From Moorella sp. Hama-1 (lineage in GTDB: Bacteria; Bacillota; DSM-521; Neomoorellales; Neomoorellaceae): 64,000 bases of DNA. Position 1 is the stretch's first letter; every line of letters begins with the position of its first letter. This document shows, piece by piece, positions 33,693 to 42,054 of this stretch. The stretch spans positions 106,001 through 170,000 of the forward strand of contig NZ_AP024620.1 of assembly GCF_023734095.1 (NCBI RefSeq). The letters run 5' to 3'. The position numbers and the translations under genes are program-made. The notes under the pieces were generated by a model. That model had not been told where the DNA came from, ran no database searches, and saw nothing but the letters and a program-made list of their open reading frames with translations.

Positions 33693-34202
33693 TTAAGCCA
33701 TTTTCAGAAGGGTCATGACCTGGAGGGCTTTGCGGGCTGTTCCTGCCTGTTTATCATACAGATACCGGATGTAATTGAGGTTAAGTAACCGCTGGTGGCA
33801 CTCGGTAAGGCTGGGAATATCACCGGGCTTAATGATCACCGAGGTGCAGGGACGTGCCGCCGCAGCCTCCAGGTAGCTCCCCAGCAAGACCGGCCGTCCC
33901 GTGGCGGCTGCAATGGCCTCCGCCTGGTTGAGGGCCGTAGGGCAGTGGTTACTAAAGAAAAGGCACGAAGGGAAGACAAAGTAATCAACCTTTTCCTGGG
34001 CAACCATCCGCCGGGCCAAATCCAGGCGGCCGTTTCCCGGGCAGCCCGGGCAGGGCTGCATAGTTACTATCCTGGCATCTTCCAGCTCTCCCAGGGGCCC
34101 CTGCTTTTTTTCCCGGGCCAGGAAGCAAAGGATGTGGGCCTGGTAACCAGGACAACCTTTCTTCCAGTAGTCCCGGCAGGCAATAATACCGACGCGTGGC
34201 AT
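33693..34202 (-). CDS. CGGC-domain putative metal-binding protein
   Basis: A 169-residue cytoplasmic protein. Cysteines at KKGCPGYQAHILCFLA, MQPCPGCPGNGRL and FPSCLFF fit the CGGC domain, thought to bind metal. No enzymatic role is known to me. ATG at 34202 after AAAGGAGAAC. Transcribed opposite to DUF951 and Uma2. Confidence 0.7.
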   Translation of the reverse strand: MPRVGIIACRDYWKKGCPGYQAHILCFLAREKKQGPLGELEDARIVTMQPCPGCPGNGRLDLARRMVAQEKVDYFVFPSCLFFSNHCPTALNQAEAIAAATGRPVLLGSYLEAAAARPCTSVIIKPGDIPSLTECHQRLLNLNYIRYLYDKQAGTARKALQVMTLLKMA

Positions 34203-34340
34203 GGGCGGTTCTCCTTTTACAGATTTTGACGATTTAGTTTACCAGGAGTTAGTTTTGGCAACAGGAGTAGTTTAGCATACCTCTGGTGCAAAAGATGTCG
34301 GAATCTGCCAGTAACCCAACTTAATAATATTAGGAAAAAT

Positions 34341-34371
34341 TAAGGAGGGTTATAGTATGAGTGTTACATAA
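34341..34371 (+). other. Strong ribosome-binding site on a 4-codon ORF (gene relic?)
   Basis: AAGGAGGG (34342-34349) is spaced 7 nt from ATG AGT GTT ACA TAA (34357-34371). A perfect translation start in front of a stop after four codons suggests the front end of a decayed gene or a leader peptide. The rest of 34203-34475 shows no gene. Confidence 0.35.
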
Positions 34372-34475
34372 CGGCTGTCGCTACATCACGCCTGACCCTG
34401 GGCGCCTGTTCATAGCACTCGTGGGAAAACTATGGTAAAATAGTTATCAAGTATAAAGGCCGGAGGTGACCTGAA

Positions 34476-35063
34476 GTGAGCCTGGCTTTAGAAGAACTGG
34501 CCCTGACCAAAGATAGGATTTACACCTACGATGATTACCGGCAATTACCGGAGGGGGCACCATATCAGCTCATCGGGGGGGAGTTAGTATTGACACCGGC
34601 GCCTACTTCTTATCACCAGATTATTTCCGCCGGGCTGGAGTTTAAAATGATGGCCCATGTAACAGCTAACGATCTGGGTATGGTTTTAAATGCACCGCTT
34701 GATGTTTACCTGGAGAAAACCGAGACCTACCAGCCGGACATTATTTTTGTCAGCCGGGAGCGGCTAAATATCGTTAAGCAGGAGAAGATTGAGGGCGCCC
34801 CGGACCTGGTGGTGGAAATCCTCTCCCCCTCGACGGCCTATTATGACCTGCGGAAGAAGTACAGAGTATATGAAAAGCATGGGGTCAGGGAATATTGGAT
34901 TGTTGACCCCGAGGAAAAATCCATCCAGGTCTTTACCCTGGAGGCAGGTAGATTTAAGTTGGACCAGGAAGTAGAAAAGGAAGGTGAGGTTCGGTCGCGG
35001 GTAATTGACGGTTTTTCTGTTGCTACTACTGATGTTTTCCACAACCCCCTGCCGGAAAAATAA
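34476..35063 (+). CDS. Uma2 family putative endonuclease (DUF820)
   Basis: A 195-residue PD-(D/E)xK-fold protein. YDDYRQLPEGAPYQLIGGEL, YQPDIIFVSRERL, APDLVVEILSPST and RKKYRVYEKHGVREYWIVDP are the standard blocks of Uma2/DUF820, with Asp, Glu and Lys in nuclease order. True substrates are unknown; the family is spread by transfer and often multi-copy. GTG start at 34476 after CCGGAGGTGACC. Confidence 0.9.
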   Translation: MSLALEELALTKDRIYTYDDYRQLPEGAPYQLIGGELVLTPAPTSYHQIISAGLEFKMMAHVTANDLGMVLNAPLDVYLEKTETYQPDIIFVSRERLNIVKQEKIEGAPDLVVEILSPSTAYYDLRKKYRVYEKHGVREYWIVDPEEKSIQVFTLEAGRFKLDQEVEKEGEVRSRVIDGFSVATTDVFHNPLPEK

Positions 35064-35181
35064 TCTACCTATCTACAACCCGGCAAAGCTAAGAACCAAA
35101 TTCTGCTGCACCTTAATTTCCTTTCCACTTTGCGAAGATGTGCGGAAGTAAGTACCTAACTGATTTCACCTTAGCAAAGCC

Positions 35182-35279
35182 TTGCCCAAGGGAATCAAGT
35201 ATGATATAATCAACCGGAAAAGCTTCCCTGCTCCACTACGAAGTGGGGCCATAAGTCCACAGGGAGGAGGTGCTCCAGT
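35182..35279 (+). promoter_or_regulatory. rpsF promoter and leader
   Basis: TTGCCC (35182-35187) and TATAAT (35205-35210), 17-bp spacer. The 65-nt leader contains the hairpin CCAC-TACGAA-GTGG (35234-35247), followed by GGGAGGAGG as the rpsF ribosome-binding site. Many Firmicutes carry an S6:S18 autoregulatory motif in this leader; whether this hairpin is one cannot be decided by eye. Confidence 0.65.
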
Positions 35280-35576
35280 ATGCGTAATTACGAAGTCGTC
35301 TTCGTGATTAAGCCCGACCTGGAAGCCGAAGCCACAGCAGCGGTAGTCGAGAAATTTATCCAGTTAATTGCCGAGCAGGGTGGTCAGGTGACCAGGGTAG
35401 ACCAGTGGGGTAAAAAGCGGATGGCCTATGAAGTGCGTAAATACCGGGAGGGTTACTACGTCCTGGTAGAGTTTAAGGGTACGCCGGCCGTCGCCCAGGA
35501 ACTGGAACGGGTGCTCAAGATTAGCGACGACGTTATTCGTTATCTCATTACACGCCTGGAAGAAGAAGCCAGCTAA
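35280..35576 (+). CDS. rpsF: 30S ribosomal protein S6
   Basis: A 98-residue protein, usual length. MRNYEVVFVIKPDLEAEATA, GKKRMAYEVRKYREGYYVLV and ISDDVIRYLITRLEEEAS are S6 signatures. ATG at 35280 after GGAGGAGGTG. First gene of rpsF-ssb-rpsR; S6 binds S18 on the ribosome platform. Confidence 0.97.
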   Translation: MRNYEVVFVIKPDLEAEATAAVVEKFIQLIAEQGGQVTRVDQWGKKRMAYEVRKYREGYYVLVEFKGTPAVAQELERVLKISDDVIRYLITRLEEEAS

Positions 35577-35598
35577 AGAAAAAGGCGGTGGGAGAAGG

Positions 35599-36066
35599 AT
35601 GTTAAACCGGGTAATATTGATCGGCCGCCTCACCCGGGATCCGGAACTGCGGTATACGGCCAGCGGTGTGGCCATGACTACTTTTAGTCTGGCGGTAGAT
35701 CGAAATTATGTCAACCAGCAGGGTGAACGGGGAACCGATTTCATCCGGATCACTGTCTGGCGCAAGCTGGCGGAAGTCTGTGCTAACCACCTGGGTAAAG
35801 GCCGCCTGGTAGCCATTGAGGGTCGCCTGCAGACCCGCTCCTACGAGACCCCCGAGGGCCAGAAACGTACGGTTACCGATGTAGTAGCCGACGATGTTCG
35901 CTTCCTGGACTGGCCCAAGGAAGGACGAGGCCCGGCCTCCGGTACCCTTTCGGGAGCCGGCCCGGTAACAGGCAGCGGGATGGAGGTCTCTGGCGGCGGC
36001 TTCAACCAGGACTTCAGCGATATTGGTACCGAAGTAGATATGGGAGACGACGATCTCCCCTTTTAG
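35599..36066 (+). CDS. ssb: Single-stranded DNA-binding protein
   Basis: A 155-residue SSB. Residues 1-105 are the OB fold (MLNRVILIGRLTRDPELRYT, RNYVNQQGERGTDFIRITVW); a Gly-rich linker follows and the acidic tail MGDDDLPF ends the protein, as needed for partner binding. ATG after AAAAAGGCGGTGGGAGAAGG. The stop TAG is immediately followed by an R1-tail/R2 repeat. Confidence 0.97.
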   Translation: MLNRVILIGRLTRDPELRYTASGVAMTTFSLAVDRNYVNQQGERGTDFIRITVWRKLAEVCANHLGKGRLVAIEGRLQTRSYETPEGQKRTVTDVVADDVRFLDWPKEGRGPASGTLSGAGPVTGSGMEVSGGGFNQDFSDIGTEVDMGDDDLPF

Positions 36067-36067
36067 G

Positions 36068-36222
36068 TAGAACCCTATTTACGGAGGAGCCCCTCATGGG
36101 GGCAAACTCCACCAGCGGACGGGAGAAATGAGAGGCAAGGCTTTAATCTGAAACTGGCGCAGCCAGTTTCGACAAGCCTCCCACCTCTCACCTCCAACCT
36201 CACACATCTCATTTCGGAGGAG
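36068..36222 (+). repeat. R2 repeat copy a, between ssb and rpsR
   Basis: Starts with the tail GTAGAACCCTATTTACGGAG, ends with TTTCGGAGGAG; CGGAGGAG occurs at 36082 and 36215. Between them are GAAATGAGAG and the facing ATCTCATTTC (9-bp inverted pair) and the perfect hairpin GAAACTGGC-GCA-GCCAGTTTC. The right CGGAGGAG is the ribosome-binding site of rpsR. Confidence 0.85.
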
Positions 36223-36232
36223 TGCAAAAGGT

Positions 36233-36460
36233 TTGCGGCGAGATAAGAAACGTTCCCGGAAGCGGGTGTGCAGCTTCTGTGTCGATAAAATAGAACAGGT
36301 CGATTACAAAGATGTCAACCGCCTCCGCCGGTATGTCAGCGAACGGGGTAAGATTTTACCCCGCCGTATTTCCGGCAACTGCGCCCACCACCAGCGCCAG
36401 CTGACTACGGCGATTAAGCGGGCACGGGCCCTGGCCCTGTTACCGTATACGGCTGAATAA
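36233..36460 (+). CDS. rpsR: 30S ribosomal protein S18
   Basis: A 75-residue protein of normal length. [20 protein letters not shown] with the CxxC of zinc-binding S18 forms, and [23 protein letters not shown] start at 36233, about 10 nt from the CGGAGGAG donated by R2. The CxxC form is the C+ paralogue type, not dependent on zinc limitation genes nearby. Confidence 0.96.
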   Translation: MRRDKKRSRKRVCSFCVDKIEQVDYKDVNRLRRYVSERGKILPRRISGNCAHHQRQLTTAIKRARALALLPYTAE

Positions 36461-36473
36461 AATGAAGCCAAAG

Positions 36474-36497
36474 GAGGGAGGAACAGCTCCCTCTTTT
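36474..36497 (+). terminator. Rho-independent terminator after rpsR
   Basis: GAGGGAG (36474-36480) pairs with CTCCCTC (36487-36493), then TTTTG. It separates rpsF-ssb-rpsR from the DUF2232 unit. The remaining 36498-36677 shows no gene. Confidence 0.75.
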
Positions 36498-36677
36498 GTA
36501 TATAGTTGTATATAGAAGGTAGAACAGATACGTAGGTAGAGACGGGAGCCGGACAGATACTTCTGCCGGCTGGGCGCCATCAGCAGTGGATGGGAACGGA
36601 AGGCATGTATTTTAGGAACGAGAAGCTGACTGAAGCTAAACCTGAATTAAATCGGAGGCACGTTGGGTGGGAGTTAT

Positions 36678-37664
36678 ATGGCAGAAGGCAGGGTAGCTTC
36701 CCTGGCTGAGGGAGCCTTAATGGCCGCTCTGGCGGCGGTTCTGGTCTTAAGCGGTTACTTTATCCCCCCCCTGCAACTGTTGACCAATATCGTCTGGACG
36801 GTACCCATTGTGGTCCTGGTGGTTCGCCAGAACCTCCGCCTGGGACTGATGGCTACCTTCATAGCCGGGGTGGTGATTGCCCTTTTTACCGGTCCGGTAA
36901 ATGCCGTCCTGCTCTTTGCCCAGTTTGCCGCCCTGGGGCTGGTATACGGTTACCTGTTTAAAATCAAGGCTGGGGCCGGCCGGATGATCACCGTTGGGGC
37001 CGTGGTGTCCCTCTTATCCCTGCTCCTGAGCCTGGCCCTGACCTTTAAACTAACCGGTATGGCGGCCGGGGGGCTAATCCAGCAACTCGAAGGTACCGTC
37101 AATTCTGCCATGGACTTTTACCGCCGGGCGGGCATCCTGGACCACCTAGTCGGTCAGGGGTTGACTCCGGAGCAGATTCAGGCCAGCCTGCAGGAAATGC
37201 TCAACCTGCTCAAGCTCCTCTTACCGGGGGTCCTCATGACAGCTTCCCTCCTGGCGGCCTTTATCAACTACCTGGTAGCAGAAAGGGTCCTGCGGCGCCT
37301 GGGCCTGCTGGCGGCCGGGCTGCCCCCCTTTCGCCTCTGGCAGCTGCCCTGGTACGCCATCTGGGGGGTCATCGCCGGCCTGGGCCTGTGGCAGTTGGGT
37401 GATTACTATCACCTGGACCTGGCCAGCCGGCTGGGAGTAAATATCCTTTATGTCTATATTCCGTTGTTAGCCGGTAATGGCCTGGCAGCCATCATCTTCA
37501 TCCTTGAACGCTTCAAGGTGACCCCTTTCCTTAAAGTAGCCCTGGTGGTGGCGGCCCTCATCAATATTCCGGTGACCCTTATCTCCCTGGTTACCCTGGG
37601 CGTCTTTGATCCCTTTTTCAACTACCGGCGGCGGTTTTTACCACCGTCAGGTAAAGGAGAGTGA
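36678..37664 (+). CDS. YybS-like membrane protein (DUF2232)
   Basis: A 328-residue protein with about eight membrane segments. The pattern VASLAEGALMAALAAVLVLS followed by a Pro-containing loop and the C-terminal VFDPFFNYRRRF matches YybS/DUF2232. Function unknown; the order rpsR-yybS-rplI is conserved in Firmicutes. ATG at 36678 (GGGTGGGAG upstream); TTG 36663 is the alternative. The gene overlaps the rplI leader by a few bases. Confidence 0.85.
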   Translation: MAEGRVASLAEGALMAALAAVLVLSGYFIPPLQLLTNIVWTVPIVVLVVRQNLRLGLMATFIAGVVIALFTGPVNAVLLFAQFAALGLVYGYLFKIKAGAGRMITVGAVVSLLSLLLSLALTFKLTGMAAGGLIQQLEGTVNSAMDFYRRAGILDHLVGQGLTPEQIQASLQEMLNLLKLLLPGVLMTASLLAAFINYLVAERVLRRLGLLAAGLPPFRLWQLPWYAIWGVIAGLGLWQLGDYYHLDLASRLGVNILYVYIPLLAGNGLAAIIFILERFKVTPFLKVALVVAALINIPVTLISLVTLGVFDPFFNYRRRFLPPSGKGE

Positions 37665-37669
37665 TATCG

Positions 37670-38128
37670 ATGAAGGTTATACTGACAGCCGACGTAGCTA
37701 AACTGGGCCAGCGGGGTAGTTTGGTGGAGGTTTCCGAGGGTTACGCCCGTAATTACCTCCTCCCCCGGGGCCTGGCCATGGAAGCTACAGCCGGGCGCAT
37801 GAAAGAACTGGATCAGGAAAAGAAACGCCGGGAAAAGAAAGAGAGCCAGGAGCTGGAGAATGCCCGGCGCCAGGCGGCGCGCCTGGACGGCGCGGTCGTA
37901 AAAGTTACTACCAGAGCCGGGGAGATGGGTAAGCTTTTTGGCTCAGTTACCAATAAAGAAATAGCCGAGGCAATTAAAAACACTTTCCATATCACCCTCG
38001 ATCGGCGTAAAATAGATTTGAAAGAACCCATCAAGGCCCTGGGCGGTTATGAAGTCACTCTAAAACTCCATCCAACTGTCCAGGCACGCCTGCAGGTGCA
38101 GGTGCAGGTGGTGGCGGAGGAGAGCTAA
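37670..38128 (+). CDS. rplI: 50S ribosomal protein L9
   Basis: A 152-residue protein. MKVILTADVAKLGQRGSLVE and GYARNYLLPRGLAMEAT form the N-terminal RNA-binding domain; a long helix (MKELDQEKKRREKKESQELE) links to the C-terminal domain. ATG at 37670 is the family start, with GGAGAG upstream; a GTG 9 bp earlier is unlikely. Confidence 0.97.
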   Translation: MKVILTADVAKLGQRGSLVEVSEGYARNYLLPRGLAMEATAGRMKELDQEKKRREKKESQELENARRQAARLDGAVVKVTTRAGEMGKLFGSVTNKEIAEAIKNTFHITLDRRKIDLKEPIKALGGYEVTLKLHPTVQARLQVQVQVVAEES

Positions 38129-38131
38129 AAA

Positions 38132-40099
38132 ATGCTTAACAATAGCGGGATAGCCATGGACACTAAAAACGGGGTTTTATTACCAATCCTGGCCAATGAT
38201 TTCGACTTGCTCAGCCGCCAGGTATCAGCTTTGTTCAACGTCCTCTGCGATATCTACGGTACTGACAAGGTGGTTTTAAAGGCCAGCAAGCTGGAGGCCC
38301 TGGACCTGATGCGTTCGGAGGTCCTGGCAGAGCGGGTCCTGGCTTTACAGAAACTGGTTTACGAGGACCCGACCATCACCAGTGTCCCGGCGGAGGAGGA
38401 TATACCCGGGATCCTGGTAGCCATTCAGGAAGAAATAGCCGAATTCATCGCCCGGCGGACGGTGGAGGATAAACTGGAGCAGCGCATCACCGAAAAGATG
38501 CAGGAGCGCCACGAGGATTATATCCAGGAGATCCGCCGCCAGGTTTTAAAGGAGGGCAGCGGGCCGGAAAACGCCCAGACCCTCAAAAAACTGGCTATTC
38601 TGGAAAAGATGTCCCACACCAACTTGTCGCGGACCATCCTGGAAGCCCTGCGGCCCCGGAGTTTGGAGGAGATAGTGGGCCAGGAACAGGCCGTCCAGTC
38701 GATCCTGGCCAAACTGGCTTCCCCCTTCCCCCAGCATATGATTATTTACGGCCCCCCGGGGGTAGGAAAAACCACGGCCGCCCGCCTGGCCCTGGAGGAA
38801 GCCCGGAAGATAAGCAGTTCACCCTTCAAGGCCGGAGCCCCCTTCGTCGAGGTGGATGGCACCACCCTGCGCTGGGACCCCCGGGAAGTCACCAATCCCC
38901 TCCTGGGGTCGGTCCATGACCCCATCTACCAGGGGGCCCGGCGGGACCTAGCGGAGAACGGCGTCCCGGAACCCAAGCCGGGCCTGGTCACCGAAGCCCA
39001 TGGCGGGGTCCTGTTTATTGATGAAATCGGCGAGATGGATCCCCTGCTCCTCAACAAGCTCCTTAAGGTGCTGGAGGATAAGCGGGTGGAGTTTGATTCC
39101 GCCTATTTTGACCCCGGCGACGAGGGTGTGCCCAAGTATATTAAAAAACTCTTTACCGAGGGAGCCCCGGCAGACTTCATCCTCATCGGAGCGACCACCC
39201 GGGAGCCGGAGGATATCAACCCGGCCCTGCGCTCCCGCTGCGCCGAGGTATTCTTTGAACCCCTGACCCCGACCGAGGTGGAGACTATCGTGCGGGAGGG
39301 GGCGGCGCGGTTGGAGGTCAAACTAGAACCGGCCGTACCCGGGTTAATCGCCGCGTATACCATCGAGGGCCGCAAAGCCATTAATATCCTGGCCGAAGCC
39401 TATGGCCTCAGCCTCTACCAGCAGCAGCGGAAAAAAGGTCGCCGCCGTCGGCTGATCACCGTAGCCCACGTCATGCAGGTCATCCAGAACGCCCGCCTGA
39501 CACCCTATATCACCGTCCGGGCCAAGGATACGCCGGAGGTAGGCCGGGTGCTGGGGCTGGCCGTAGCCGGCTTTGTCGGTTCCGTCCTGGAAGTAGAGGC
39601 CATGGCCTTCCCGGCCCGGGAGCCGGGTAAGGGTAATATCCGTTTCAACGAGACCGCCGGCAGCATGGCCCGGGATTCCGTTTTTAATGCTGCTGTAGTC
39701 TACCGTCTCCTGACGGGGGACGACCTGGCGAATTACGATGTCCACGTCAATGTCATCGGCGGGGGTAATATCGACGGTCCCTCGGCCGGCCTGGCTATTA
39801 CCACGGCCATCATCAGCGCCATCCAGGAGCGGCCCGTACGCCAGGATGTAGCCGTTACCGGGGAGATATCCATCCGGGGTAAAGTCAAGCCGGTGGGGGG
39901 GATTCTGGAGAAGATCTACGGTGCCAAGCAGGCGGGTATGAAGCTTGTGCTACTCCCGGCTGAGAACGCCCCCGAGGTGCCGGAGAGCCTGCAGGGCATC
40001 ACCATCCAACCGGTGGCCACCGTGGCGGAAGCCCTGGAATACCTCCTTATGGGACCTGCGGGGGGCCGGGGCCGCAGACGCAAACGGGCGGGAGCCTGA
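38132..40099 (+). CDS. lonC: Lon-family protease LonC
   Basis: A 655-residue AAA protease. The N-terminal 180 residues are helical with coiled-coil tendency (EDKLEQRITEKMQERHEDYI). AAA module: Walker A GPPGVGKT near residue 208, Walker B LFIDEIGEMDP. Protease domain: catalytic Ser in GGNIDGPSAGLA and Lys in LEKIYGAKQAGMK. It lacks the classic Lon N-domain and ends in a basic tail. ATG at 38132, 4 nt after rplI. Its place between rplI and dnaB, where Bacillus has gdpP nearby, suggests co-expression with replication and translation genes. Confidence 0.93.
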   Translation: MLNNSGIAMDTKNGVLLPILANDFDLLSRQVSALFNVLCDIYGTDKVVLKASKLEALDLMRSEVLAERVLALQKLVYEDPTITSVPAEEDIPGILVAIQEEIAEFIARRTVEDKLEQRITEKMQERHEDYIQEIRRQVLKEGSGPENAQTLKKLAILEKMSHTNLSRTILEALRPRSLEEIVGQEQAVQSILAKLASPFPQHMIIYGPPGVGKTTAARLALEEARKISSSPFKAGAPFVEVDGTTLRWDPREVTNPLLGSVHDPIYQGARRDLAENGVPEPKPGLVTEAHGGVLFIDEIGEMDPLLLNKLLKVLEDKRVEFDSAYFDPGDEGVPKYIKKLFTEGAPADFILIGATTREPEDINPALRSRCAEVFFEPLTPTEVETIVREGAARLEVKLEPAVPGLIAAYTIEGRKAINILAEAYGLSLYQQQRKKGRRRRLITVAHVMQVIQNARLTPYITVRAKDTPEVGRVLGLAVAGFVGSVLEVEAMAFPAREPGKGNIRFNETAGSMARDSVFNAAVVYRLLTGDDLANYDVHVNVIGGGNIDGPSAGLAITTAIISAIQERPVRQDVAVTGEISIRGKVKPVGGILEKIYGAKQAGMKLVLLPAENAPEVPESLQGITIQPVATVAEALEYLLMGPAGGRGRRRKRAGA

Positions 40100-40102
40100 T
40101 CT

Positions 40103-41440
40103 ATGGCTGCAGAAGGGGAAAGGATCCCACCCCAGAGTGTTGAGGCCGAACAGTCGGTCCTGGGGGCCATCATGCTGGACCGGGAGGCCCTCTATGACGT
40201 TCTCGAGAGTCTCAAGGTAGAGGATTTCTACCGGGAAGCCCACCGGATGATTTACCGGGTTATCCTGGACCTGAATGAGAAGGGTGAGGCCATTGACCTG
40301 CTGACGGTGACGGAAGAACTCCGCCGCCGGGGTCAACTGGAGGCCGTAGGCGGGGTGGCCTATCTCACCACCCTCACCGGCGAGGTTCCCAGTGTGGCCA
40401 ATGCCGGTTATTATGCCCGCCTGGTAGCCGAAAAAGCCGCCCTGCGTTCCCTGGTCCGGGCGGCAGCCCAGATTACCGACCTGGCCTTCAATGAAAGCGG
40501 CAGTATCGACCAGATCCTTGACGAAGCCGAGCGCCTGATCTTTGAAGTGGCCGGCGGCCGGCGCCAGAATGGTTTTGTCCTCATTAAAGACCTCCTTCTC
40601 CAGACCTTTGAGCAGCTTGAGCGCCTGAGCAGCCACAAGGGCGAGGTTACCGGGGTACCCACCTTCCACGACCTGGATCGCCTCCTCTCCGGCCTCCAGC
40701 CTTCGGATCTGATTATCTGCGCCGCCCGGCCGGGTATGGGTAAGACCTCCTTTTGCCTGAACATCGCCCAGCAGGTGGCCGTCAAGGAAAAGCTGCCGGT
40801 GGCCATCTTCAGCCTGGAGATGTCCCGGGAGCAGTTGGTCCAGCGGATGCTGGCCGCCGAGGCCATGGTGGAGCAGCAGCGCCTGCGGACAGGCTTTCTC
40901 ACCGAAGACGACTGGGCGCGGCTGGTCAACGCTGCCGGCATCCTGGGCGAGGCGCCCATCTACATCGACGACACCCCGGCCATTTCCGCCCTGGAGGTGC
41001 GGGCCAAAGCGCGGCGCCTGCAGGCCGAGAGCGGCCTGGGCCTGGTGGTAGTGGACTACCTGCAGCTTATGCAGGCCCACCGCCGGGTGGACAGCCGCCA
41101 GCAGGAGATCGCCCTCATCTCCCGGGCCATGAAGGCCTTGGCCCGGGAATTGAATGTCCCCGTCCTGGTCCTCTCCCAGCTGAACCGGGGTGTGGAGCAG
41201 CGCCAGGATAAGCGGCCGGTCATGGCTGACCTCCTGGAGAGCGGCGCCATCGAAGCTGACGCCGACGTCATTATCTTTCTCTACCGGCCCCAGTACTACG
41301 ACCCCGATACTGACAAGAAGGGCATCGCTGAGGTCATTGTGGCCAAGCACCGCAACGGCCCGGTGGGCACGGTGGAAATGGCCTTTTTGCCCGAGTTTAC
41401 CAAGTTCGTCGACCTGGCCCCGGAGCCGGCGGCCGGGTAA
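40103..41440 (+). CDS. dnaB: Replicative DNA helicase
   Basis: A 445-residue hexameric helicase. The N-terminal domain starts PPQSVEAEQSVLGAIMLDRE; the RecA-like domain has Walker A ARPGMGKTSFCLN, Walker B LVVVDYLQLM and the DnaB segment LLESGAIEADADVIIFLYRP. No intein is seen. ATG at 40103. Ends the rplI-lonC-dnaB run. Confidence 0.97.
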   Translation: MAAEGERIPPQSVEAEQSVLGAIMLDREALYDVLESLKVEDFYREAHRMIYRVILDLNEKGEAIDLLTVTEELRRRGQLEAVGGVAYLTTLTGEVPSVANAGYYARLVAEKAALRSLVRAAAQITDLAFNESGSIDQILDEAERLIFEVAGGRRQNGFVLIKDLLLQTFEQLERLSSHKGEVTGVPTFHDLDRLLSGLQPSDLIICAARPGMGKTSFCLNIAQQVAVKEKLPVAIFSLEMSREQLVQRMLAAEAMVEQQRLRTGFLTEDDWARLVNAAGILGEAPIYIDDTPAISALEVRAKARRLQAESGLGLVVVDYLQLMQAHRRVDSRQQEIALISRAMKALARELNVPVLVLSQLNRGVEQRQDKRPVMADLLESGAIEADADVIIFLYRPQYYDPDTDKKGIAEVIVAKHRNGPVGTVEMAFLPEFTKFVDLAPEPAAG

Positions 41441-41504
41441 GCGAAAAGGGTAGAAGAAACGGCCGGAAATTTTGTGGCAGTTGTTAAAGCTACCAGGGGC
41501 CTGT

Positions 41505-41547
41505 AAGATCGCAAAGGAGGGGACGGTAACCCCTCCTTTGCGATCTT
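41505..41547. terminator. Bidirectional terminator: 18-bp perfect inverted repeat
   Basis: AAGATCGCAAAGGAGGGG (41505-41522) and CCCCTCCTTTGCGATCTT (41530-41547) are exact reverse complements with a 7-nt loop. It sits between the convergent dnaB and DUF2283 genes; there is no T-run, so termination is inferred from strength and place. Confidence 0.7.
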
Positions 41548-41780
41548 CAACCCTTAAGCCGCTGGCTGGCCCTAATAATGGTGATACCTACGAGGGCCTC
41601 CCCTTTATAGCGAAAAAGGATATCATCATCACCAATCTCGGTATCATCTGCTGGCTCCTTGCTAAAGGTAAGATATAAAACATCGGCCTCCCGGTCGTAG
41701 TCTATCCACATATGGTTTACAGGCATTCTTGTCAGGTAGGGAATAGCCTGCATGATACCCATTACATCTGCCTTTTCCAT
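41547..41780 (-). CDS. DUF2283 protein, possible orphan antitoxin
   Basis: A 77-residue protein ending in the DUF2283 pattern: MWIDYDREADVLYLTFSKEP, DDTEIGDDDILFRYKGEALV, GITIIRAS. DUF2283 proteins are commonly second genes of small two-gene cassettes. ATG at 41780 after GGAGGAAATTGGT. The first gene of its cassette, a nuclease-like protein, overlapped this start and has been split by the transposon (see 41762-41842 and 45482-45717), so this gene is now alone. Its original promoter lies on the far side of the element. Confidence 0.8.
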   Translation of the reverse strand: MEKADVMGIMQAIPYLTRMPVNHMWIDYDREADVLYLTFSKEPADDTEIGDDDILFRYKGEALVGITIIRASQRLKG

Positions 41781-41842
41781 ACCAATTTCCTCCGTTCAAT
41801 CTGGCGTTTCCGCCTGGTAAGAAATGCCGTAATAACAAATCC
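41762..41842 (-). pseudogene. C-terminal piece of the transposon-split nuclease-like gene
   Basis: Joining this piece to 45482-45717 after removing the transposon and one AAATCC copy restores the frame ...GAT GGA TTT GTT ATT ACG GCA..., that is DGFVITAFLTRRKRQIERRK and then LVWKRQM stop. The stop TAA is at 41762-41764 and overlaps the DUF2283 start. Confidence 0.85.
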
Positions 41843-41957
41843 TGTAGGTCCTCACATTCATTCATCCCAAAATAATTCCATGGTCGCAAATTGGACAATA
41901 TGCATCTGAAGTTAATACCAGGAGAATATGAGAAACCCATTTCACTTTACGCCAGTA
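41843..41957 (+). repeat. Transposon left end with putative transposase sites
   Basis: Terminal site at 41843-41863 (TCCTCACATTCATTC part), a weaker GTCGCAAATTGG near 41881, and an inner site TTTCACTTTACGCCAGTA (41940-41957). TTACGCCAGTA (41947-41957) is exactly mirrored at 45357-45367 in the right end. Confidence 0.65.
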
Positions 41958-42054
41958 TTTAAACTATAGATGGGTTTTAGTCCGTCTGTCCGTCTGCTGC
42001 AAGGAGTGCTGCTTCAGGGCGAAGCAGGTAGAATATTGGCTGGGAGGGGTTGCC

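Noticed and set aside
41662..41940. 92-residue minus-strand ORF overlapping DUF2283
   Set aside because: It crosses the transposon boundary at 41843 and overlaps DUF2283 in another frame, so it is an accidental frame.
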